DNA from: Smittium mucronatum | Lineage: Eukaryota; Kickxellomycota; Harpellomycetes; Harpellales; Legeriomycetaceae | NCBI GenBank assembly: GCA_001953115.1 | Contig: LSSL01003100.1 | Location: 1-17,403 of the forward strand | DNA length: 17,403 bases | Reading direction: 5' to 3' | In this document: positions 10,373 to 17,403 of the stretch, in pieces | How the letters are laid out: each line of letters begins with the position of its first letter | How positions within the stretch are numbered: position 1 is the first letter of the stretch | Translations under genes and position numbers: made by a program | Notes under the pieces: generated by a model | Told to the model about the DNA's origin: nothing | Databases searched by the model: none | The model's input: only the letters and a program-made list of their open reading frames with translations

Positions 10373-13070
10373 ATGGATTACAGTAAGTTTCCGCTCTATC
10401 CCAATACCCCCACTCCTCTTCCCTGCACTTCCATATAACTTCATTTTTCTTCTTGTTATAGACCCTAGATTCGCTGGTAGATTGAGAGGTGCTGGTGTGC
10501 GCGAAGGTAAAAAAAGAAAACAATTTCCTTCGACAATTCTGTTCTTTATTGCATACACCTTCCTAAATTCCTCTAAATATTTGTTTTTGTTCCTTTCTTT
10601 CATTCTTTTATATATTACATTTTAATAATTCTAATTGAAAAATTTCTCTGTTTTTCAAGATGTCGATGAATTCGGTAGGACTCCCCGCCAAAACGATCGC
10701 TCTAAGCCGTATTCTCGAAATCAAAGACCTTATAATAATGGAAATGACCAAAACAGACGAGGTGGCAGAGGTGGCGGTTTTCGCTACAATCAAAATAACA
10801 GAAATAACTCTAAATCTGAAGCCGAGCTCAAGCTAGAAAAAATCACCACTTCAATTGTAAAATTTGGCGATGAAATCAACTCCTCAACAGATTTTCATGC
10901 TATATCTGACTCCTTAATCTCCGAATATTCAAACGATAACGCTGCAGTCTCTGCAGAAATCTTGAAATATTTAATCTATTCCGTAAAAGAACTCGTTTAC
11001 AAGCACAAGGTTTATATCACCTTGTTTGGTTTACTCGCCCAAAAAAATCCTGAAATCGGTTCAGCTTTGCTTTCTCAACTGTTTATTGAGCTACAAACTG
11101 CCGTCGATCACTTAGACTGGCGTCTTATTAGAATCCTGTTGCGCTTTATTGGAGGTTTGGTTAAAACCAGAATCTATACTTCAAATTCCTTCGTTTCTCT
11201 TCTAAATTCGTTTTTGGAGCCCGTCTTCTCAAACAGTACCATTTGCCTGAAGTCCTCTTGTCTAGTTTGGTTAATCGGCTGTACTCTATGCTTCACTGGT
11301 GAATGTCTTGTAGATGATCCTGAGCTTGAAAGTATTCTCCAAGGTATTGATCAATACTGTTTGAGATTCTCTGAAGATCCTGTTCTCGATCGTGTCTCCA
11401 ATCCTATTAGAAATGTACAATCTTCTAGCTTAGAACTTATGCGCATTGCTTTAACCAAATTATACGACTCCAACTTTCAAAGCGATTTGTTCATTGATAC
11501 AATTTCCCCTTATCTTTCTGATTTCGATTCGGTTGAGCCTTACGACATGCCATCCCTTGATTTTTCTGTATTTAATTTAAGTTCTGATTCTCCAATTAAA
11601 GGTAGTAAGGCAGGGAAAAGATTTGGGTTTTATATACCATGTGGTTATCTCGAATTTTTGTTCGATGATACCCAATATGACAACTTATCAGTCGAAAAGT
11701 TTTTACTATACGAAATGATTTCTGACTCAATGGCTATATTTAATGTTAACCGTAAAGCTGCATCTTCTTTATTACACACCATTGGCTGCTTAAACAAAAA
11801 CATTATCTCTTTACACCAATTCAGATTCAAGCAAGAACCTTTAGATGACTCTTTTGATGATCAATCCATATCAATTAGTGGGGATCATAAGCTTTCTCTT
11901 GAGAAAATGATTGTTACTGTTCTTTTCTCTCAGCTCTTTGACATGCCTTTCAGTCCCATACCTGCCGTTTACTATTCCTCTTTGGCTGTCGAACTACGTA
12001 AACAAAATGAGGAGATTTACAAAGATATAATCGAAGAATCTTTAAATAAAATGTTTGAAAGATCCTTAGATTCGGAATGTTCTGACCGATTAGCCGACTT
12101 TCACAGCTTCTATGTCAGCAATTATGATTATCGTTACGATTATTTGGAATCCTCAAACAAGCAAATATTAAAAGTTTCGATCAGCAAACAGATACGATTA
12201 TCTTATTACGATTACATTAAGGCAATTGTCATTGATAAAATGCCTGATCTCATATCCGATAAAAAACCTGCATTGAAATTTAAATATGTAATTAGCGAGA
12301 TAGATGAAAAAACAAAAGCTGTTTCAATAGCTGTTGGTAAGTGCATGAAGGCTAACGGAACAGCAGAAATGGTTTTGAATATTTTGAAAGAACACTACGG
12401 CGAGGTTGGGAACGAGTACTTGAAACTTGAAATGCTTATCGAACATATGCTTTTTAGTGGAAGCAAAAGTTTCAGTCATTTGCTGGGTTCAATTGAAAAA
12501 TATCAATCCGCGGTCAAGGCAATTTGTTCACAGATTACAGATGGAAACCAGAGGCAGTTTATCTCAGATGTCATTTCCAGATTTTGGGCTGGAAATCCGC
12601 AATTCCTGGAAATTTCGTTGGACAAGTACATGAATTACCAACTAATTGATCCTCAATCTGTTATTAACACCGTCATTTCTGATAAACATGGATTTCTCCT
12701 GTTTGATCGGTGGGATATTATCATTGATCTAGTAAACAAGCTAGAACTCCGAGTTTTCCAGTTAAACTTGCGCCTTGGAATATGTGAATCTGAAAATGAA
12801 ACCCAAATGCTCAACTCGTTGATGGAGGGGTTAGAGTTGGATTTGGAACAAGCAATAGTCCACGTTTTTGAGAGGTTTGTTGAGTTTCTTTCCTCTAACA
12901 ACGAAGATGATGGGCAGAGTAATGAAGAGATGCTTTTCGCAAGATTCATTGAGTTTAATCGGAGGTACTCTCATCAAATGGCCAAGATTTCCGGGAAACT
13001 GGAGCAATTATTGATTGGCAGTGGAGAAAATCTTAAAATGATTTTTGAAACCTGTATTAGATACTTTTGA
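10373..13070 (+). CDS. Nuclear cap-binding protein subunit 1 (CBP80), three exons
   Basis: Large subunit of the nuclear cap-binding complex; with CBP20 it holds the 7-methylguanosine cap of RNA polymerase II transcripts and supports splicing, 3' processing and export. Coding exons are 10373-10382, 10462-10506 and 10660-13070, with introns of 79 nt (GTAAGT...TAG) and 153 nt (GTAAAA...AAG; CTAAT branch-like word near 10630). They join in frame to 821 aa, close to animal and fungal CBP80 length. Residues 20-70 are a basic, Arg/Gly/Asn-rich tail (RRGGRGGGFR at 51-60). An all-helical MIF4G-type region starts near residue 75. Family landmarks follow in order: YITLFGLLAQKN, VEKFLLYEMI, LFSQLFDMP, IRLSYYDYI, KSFSHLLGSIEKY and a helical C-terminus ending IFETCIRYF. 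No frame breaks. The first two exons are inferred from splice signals and reading phase; exon 3 is certain. The stop is TGA. Confidence 0.92.
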
Positions 13071-13735
13071 ATCTTAGTTTAATATTGTCAATTAGCTTTA
13101 TCTTTTAACGTACTAATGTACAATCACATTCTTTTTTCTATTTGTTTAAAATATAAAAAAATATTATTTTGTTTTTTCAGCAAGATCTTTTCTGGACAGG
13201 TTATTTGATTGGATAAATTATGCATGCTTAACTTTTTTCGTGATTGTATTCATTTTGCAATGATATTAATTGAAGAACATTAAAAACGATTTGTGATTGG
13301 AAAATAATCCCTGGGCTGATGTTAACTTTTCTATATGAACGAAATCAATTGGAAAAATAAACAATGATTGGACAAAATTGTTGCTAAAAAGCAAAGTAAG
13401 TTCAATGATTTAAAATTAGAGTTTAATAACCAAAGTTTCGGAAAAGTAAACATTTTATTGTTATAGACAAAATTTTTTGTGTATAGTTCAAAAGAAGGTA
13501 CAGATTAATTCCATTTTAGTCACGAAAATAGCCAAATTAAAGTATTGAATTGAATCTTCCTCATATTCTACTGCACCCTATATCAATGATTGAATATAGG
13601 TTAGGTAATAGAAATTATCTGTATATATAATTGTATTTGAATGTTGAAAGTGGATCCGGAGCGCTTTTTTTTTTTTTTTTGATAAAGAATACGCTAGAGT
13701 GGATTTTTCAGAAATTAGAACTTTTATTGGCGAGG
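13071..13735. other. Intergenic region between CBP80 and the membrane-protein gene
   Basis: It holds the CBP80 3' flank, several AT-rich stretches and, toward the end, a possible 5' coding segment of the next gene (from about 13641). A CAG acceptor-like site (TTTTTTCAG) lies near 13182, but no exon follows in a usable frame. No separate gene is supported. Confidence 0.6.
13665..13680 (+). repeat. T16 homopolymer at the 5' edge of the membrane-protein gene
   Basis: Sixteen consecutive T residues follow GGATCCGGAGCGC. The tract decides which upstream frame joins the downstream gene, and it is a typical place for length polymorphism, polymerase slippage or sequencing error. Confidence 0.9.
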
Positions 13736-15253
13736 ATGCGGTCAGATCTAATACTGAATTCAACGATATTTACGTTTTTTGGATCGGTTGTAGTCGGAAC
13801 GATTGTGTATTACTATTTCAATGAGAAAGCCATTCGGAAAACAAAAAAAGACAGTCGAGGGAGCAGAGAAACAGTCTTTTCAAAACCCGGGAAAGGAATA
13901 ATCGGAGCTCAACCGATAAATTTCGAGGAGGATGAGGAGACGTTGAATGTTTTGTTGATGCAGAGCAATCTGGAGGCACTGTTCAAGACAATTGTGAATT
14001 TTCCGATATCACTTAAAAAGATGAAACCTTACTATATTCACGGGGTATTATCTTTAGCTCTGGTGGTCGAACTGATATTGTGTGTGTTGCTGTTGTTGGT
14101 GGGCCTAATCAAGAACGATCTGACGAATTTTAAACTGTACTGCTTTATGTACGCGTTGGGATTGTGCCTGCTAGTGATGACGAGACAGAACCTGTATTAT
14201 CTGAGGAGAATGCATTTGAACCTAGAGTACAATATGCATTTAGCGGTTATCGAGTCGGCCAGCTTTGACAAAATCAACCGGGGCTCGTACATGAACTGGC
14301 TGCAGATAACGATTTTGGTGCTTGAATTTTTCCAGTTGATAGCGTACCCTCTCCGCGAAATCCTGGATTTTTACGACTCGGTAAATAACGTGTCAGCCCA
14401 GTTCTTTGAGAAGAACGATGATGGATGGTTTGCGAATTCGGCGGTGTACGTCTGGCTCAACCAGACATTTAATAGTTTCCTGGAATCGATAACGACAGGT
14501 TTTTACCGGACCCAGCTGTGGACGTTTTCGGGTGTTGTGGGGGTACTCCTAGTGTGGTTTGTATTCCTGCTGGCATTCAAGAGCAACAAGCGGTACCGGG
14601 TATTTGTGTATTTCGTGCCGATCATAAACATGGTATATTTGCCGCTGCTGTTCCTGTTCCTAAGTTCAGCGAGCTGCCAGTCTGCACCCGGTCCGGCCCA
14701 CTCCACCGATATATTCAAGTGCGACGGTGTCAACAAACGACTGTACTTTTTCGTATCCATTTCGTTATACACGATATCGTACCTCCTATTCACACTGATT
14801 GTGTCGACATTTGATAATTTGCCGATTCGGGGCGAAATCCGGTTCAAATCAAATTCAGTTGCGCTCATCAAGAATCTTTGTTTGCTGATATCAATTAGCT
14901 TCATTCTCGTCTCGGACTCGCAGTACCAGTTCAAAAACATTATTTCGTTCTCGTTGTTTTTGGCAATCCTTAGCTATAACGTGCGAACACTCCCTTGCTA
15001 CGTATCTTCAATCAATCACTACCGGACGTTTAGTTTCAGCTGTATCCTGTGGACGTGTCTAGTTGCCACAACAGTTAGTAACCAGCCCATCCCGTCTGAT
15101 CCATCGCCCTCAAATATCGGAGTTGGATCGGCCACATACTTTTTTTACAACAAATTCACGTTGGAGTATGTCCTAATACTATTGTTTTCTGGGTTTGTAC
15201 TATTAGCTCTTATGCTGTTCTCCTTCCACAAAATCAAACAAAAAGCTTTGTAA
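13736..15253 (+). CDS. Polytopic membrane protein of unknown function
   Basis: From the first in-frame ATG this encodes 505 aa, ending in TAA. I do not recognise the family with confidence. About ten or eleven hydrophobic segments are visible, near residues 7-27, 102-124, 132-148, 186-208, 262-281, 288-310, 336-355, 376-393, 401-415, 432-448 and 476-497. Residues 30-100 form a charged soluble part (basic KAIRKTKKDSRGSR, then acidic NFEEDEETL). A loop at about 311-335 has two cysteines (SASCQSAPGP... FKCDGVNK) and could hold a disulfide. The protein ends in a short basic tail. The arrangement distantly recalls large multi-pass proteins of fungi and protists that carry PAS or Tmc-like regions, but no such domain is present. 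The frame stays open upstream of the ATG with hydrophobic sequence across a T16 tract, so the true start may lie further 5' or in a missed exon. GC is high for the window (27 of 60 bases at 14221-14280). Confidence 0.85.
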   Translation: MRSDLILNSTIFTFFGSVVVGTIVYYYFNEKAIRKTKKDSRGSRETVFSKPGKGIIGAQPINFEEDEETLNVLLMQSNLEALFKTIVNFPISLKKMKPYYIHGVLSLALVVELILCVLLLLVGLIKNDLTNFKLYCFMYALGLCLLVMTRQNLYYLRRMHLNLEYNMHLAVIESASFDKINRGSYMNWLQITILVLEFFQLIAYPLREILDFYDSVNNVSAQFFEKNDDGWFANSAVYVWLNQTFNSFLESITTGFYRTQLWTFSGVVGVLLVWFVFLLAFKSNKRYRVFVYFVPIINMVYLPLLFLFLSSASCQSAPGPAHSTDIFKCDGVNKRLYFFVSISLYTISYLLFTLIVSTFDNLPIRGEIRFKSNSVALIKNLCLLISISFILVSDSQYQFKNIISFSLFLAILSYNVRTLPCYVSSINHYRTFSFSCILWTCLVATTVSNQPIPSDPSPSNIGVGSATYFFYNKFTLEYVLILLFSGFVLLALMLFSFHKIKQKAL

Positions 15254-15526
15254 ATAGAATTTTTATTTTCTTATCTGTACATTTATTTTAATCAAACTCA
15301 AAGTTGCTATATCCCAAAAAAAAATCATGCATATCTATTATTATTATTTTCCATTCTAGTAAAAGAGGTTCCTTGTCACAATGATTTTTTTTTTAAATTT
15401 TTTTGTGTCCCATATTCAAATCGGATAAAACTTTCCCCAACCATCTGTTTTATCATTTATCGAGCAGTAATAGTGCAGTATATAAATCATTTTCCAAGTT
15501 CCATTTTAATTTTTTCGATGAGAAAA
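15254..15526. other. Shared 3' region of two convergent genes
   Basis: Only 273 bp separate the stop codons of the membrane-protein gene and the minus-strand TMA16 gene. It is T- and A-rich and must carry both 3' ends, so the two transcripts may overlap at their tails. Confidence 0.7.
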
Positions 15527-16221
15527 TCAATTTTTTACAATAATGTTGGTAGACTTTATCAAACTAATCGAATTAACGTCACCGTCCCAATCCAGGAGAG
15601 TTGCGACATTAGAAGATTCGCTCAGGACAGGCATATCAAGTCCGTTTGTTGCAGCATCGATCTTTTCGCGCTTTACAGAATCAATAAACAGCACGTCTTT
15701 CGGAAGCATCTGGCGGTTCGGCCGCACTTTGCTCTTCAATTCCTCAACAGTCTCATCGTTCCGCGCGAGGTACAAAGTCGCCAGCTTGAAAATCTCGTCT
15801 TTCCCAAAGGATTTAGCCCGAGTCAGTCCTATTTCTAAAGGCGTAGACTCGCTCTTGTTATCGGCGCCGTCAATTTCGATGGAGGTGGATGCAGTGGTGG
15901 AATTGGGTAGTGGTAGGGCAGATATGTAGTCGCGAAACCAGACGAACCGGTTAGCTCTAGGCAACATGTTGGCTAAATGAGAGGATTTCCGCAAAGTCAT
16001 CTTTTCGGAACGCTCGATGGCTCGACTCATCTGTTTCGCCTTGCGGGAGTACGGGTGGGCTTTATCCTTGCCCTTGATTTTTTTCAGAGATTTCTTTTTG
16101 TTATTTGGCTAAAAAAAATAGATATTACAAATTACGGAGAAATTTAGTATTGTCCTTCTTTTTCTTACTAACATTATATAACTTAATTTTGTAAACAGGT
16201 GCAATCGAAAAGACTTACCAT
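15527..16221 (-). CDS. Translation machinery-associated protein 16 (Tma16), two exons
   Basis: Tma16 is a eukaryotic factor that associates with late nuclear pre-60S ribosomal particles and was first found with ribosomes. Coding exons are 16221-16219 (the ATG alone) and 16108-15527; the 110-nt intron 16218-16109 has donor GTAAGT, a TACTAA branch-like site (minus strand, 16149-16143) and a T-rich tract before TAG. The joined protein is 194 aa, close to the human and yeast lengths, ending in TGA. The N-terminus is strongly basic (PNNKKKSLKKIKGKDK) and runs into the family motif HPYSRKA (residues 19-25). Further landmarks are RFVWFRDYI, the helix before LARNDETVEELK, and near the C-terminus GLDMPVLSESSNVATLLDWDGD, matching the family's conserved G-P-L...W-D block. 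An ATG inside exon 2 (16030) would lose the HPYSRK motif, which argues for the spliced start. Codons are G/C-richer than in CBP80. Confidence 0.92.
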
Positions 16222-17403
16222 TTTATAATTGAATTTCTTGGGTGATCGTGATAGTGAGAGGTTTAAATATAAATTTATATTTTCCCTATTAGCTGATACT
16301 TTAAATGAATCCGAAAAGAGTTGGTTTTTTAAAAAAAATAACGAAAGGTCACTTTCGATTAAAGCTTTGGAGTTTTAAACATATATAGCCAAGACGCTAA
16401 ATAAAATTTTCTCTATTTTTTTTTTTATAAAAAAAAATGTTTTTTTATCCAATGATCTCATTTTTTATTCATTAGCATGGGAAAAAAATTACCAGATCGG
16501 GATTAGAGAAATTAGATAATAATCTATCCATAAAAATTAAAGTAAAATAAAACCGAGCAGTTGGTTTGGTTTGAGTTCTAAATTAGATATCAGAGAAGTT
16601 TCTACCTTATCCCACCCCCTTTGCCACCCTCTCCCATTTTTTTCTAAAAGACATAAAAGGCACATAAATATATTATGTAGATTTTTTTGTTTATTTTGTA
16701 TAAGCCAAGTACCTCCAACCCATCCCCTTTTTGCATCGCATTTTAATTTACATAACAAGAAAACTCTTCATGATTGTTTTTTTTGTTTTTTACCAGAAAA
16801 ATTCCAAATATTTCTTACAAATAAAGCTAGTGATTTGGTTTCAAATTAGCCGAAAAATCGAAAAAACTTTAGAGTTAAAACCCCAACCCACTTCTTTGCA
16901 GCCATTCTAAAAAAAGAGATCGCTAATTATTTATTATAAGACCAAAATATAATTAAACTAATACAATAAAAAAACGATCTATTGGATACAAATAACTTTC
17001 CCGTTAAACACGGCTACAAATTCCCCCCTGAATGCCCCCATATGGCTGTCAAATCATAAATGTATTTTAAACCTTCATTTTTGTCTCTATAGTATTATTT
17101 GAGGCAAATCAACCTTGCCGACTGATATTGATTACATTATTTTTTTTAAATCAAAAAACACATTTATATTAATTTCTTTCACTTTGTTTTTTCAAAAAAA
17201 ATTTCGCCATTATATAGAATTATTAAACATATTAATTCCGTTTATAGAAGTGGGGATTGCATTGAAAGTGAAGTCGTATCAAAATTCGCATATTACTACA
17301 TTTTTTTTACAAAATTTTAATAAATATAAAAATAGGACTAAATAGTTAATTTATTCGCTTAAAATCTTCCTTAATAGTAATCTAATTTGAGGCAATTTTA
17401 AGT
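16222..17403. other. Upstream flank of TMA16 and spacer, no gene seen
   Basis: The TMA16 promoter must lie in the first few hundred bases. Beyond that the sequence is AT-rich with scattered C-rich patches (about 16610-16640, 16712-16732, 16880-16892 and 17022-17040). Forward frames at 16571-16849 and 17115-17345 are of low complexity (Phe, His, Lys, Asn) and have no recognisable features. Confidence 0.65.

Noticed and set aside
12653..12949. Reverse frame of 98 codons
   Set aside because: Antisense shadow inside the CBP80 exon, whose forward frame is continuous and family-matched.
14503..14940. Reverse frame of 145 codons
   Set aside because: Antisense to the membrane-protein gene; open because of that gene's higher GC, with no motif of its own.
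16571..16849. Forward frame of 92 codons near the right end
   Set aside because: Low complexity, rich in Phe, His and Lys, no features; typical of pyrimidine-rich noncoding DNA.

Overview
The window is nuclear DNA from a eukaryote with a very AT-rich genome, most likely a fungus. Three of the four genes have short spliceosomal introns (79-153 nt) with GTAAGT-type donors, TAG/AAG acceptors and pyrimidine tracts. The gene set (secreted fungal-type RNase T2, nuclear cap-binding CBP80, Tma16) is ordinary eukaryotic and fits an early-diverging, AT-rich fungal lineage. That placement is an inference from composition and protein flavour; there is no rRNA, tRNA or other marker here to fix it.

Layout. 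1-960 is AT-rich spacer. About 979-1746 is a GC-richer island with one long reading frame broken only by TAG codons, read here as a decayed coding relic. 1747-3606 is spacer, containing a short poly(A)-tailed insertion flanked by a 14-bp direct repeat (2808-2889). 3607-4452 (minus) is a two-exon RNase T2 gene. 4453-10372 is almost 6 kb without a recognisable gene; it holds a (TA) microsatellite, several perfect inverted repeats and a 159-bp candidate piggyBac-type MITE bounded by TTAA (9970-10136). 10373-13070 (plus) is the three-exon CBP80 gene. 13736-15253 (plus) is a polytopic membrane protein of unknown function whose true N-terminus may lie across a T16 homopolymer. 15527-16221 (minus) is TMA16, convergent with the membrane gene, whose first coding exon is the ATG alone. 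16222-17403 is spacer.

The genes do not form a pathway. CBP80 (nuclear cap binding) and Tma16 (60S ribosome biogenesis) are both housekeeping RNA/ribosome factors, RNase T2 is a secreted or vacuolar scavenging enzyme, and the membrane protein is unassigned. I found no convincing new multi-gene system. The best items for a second look are the retroposed insertion, the TTAA-bounded element, the homopolymer at the membrane-protein start, the TAG-interrupted frame, and the extremely short first coding exons.
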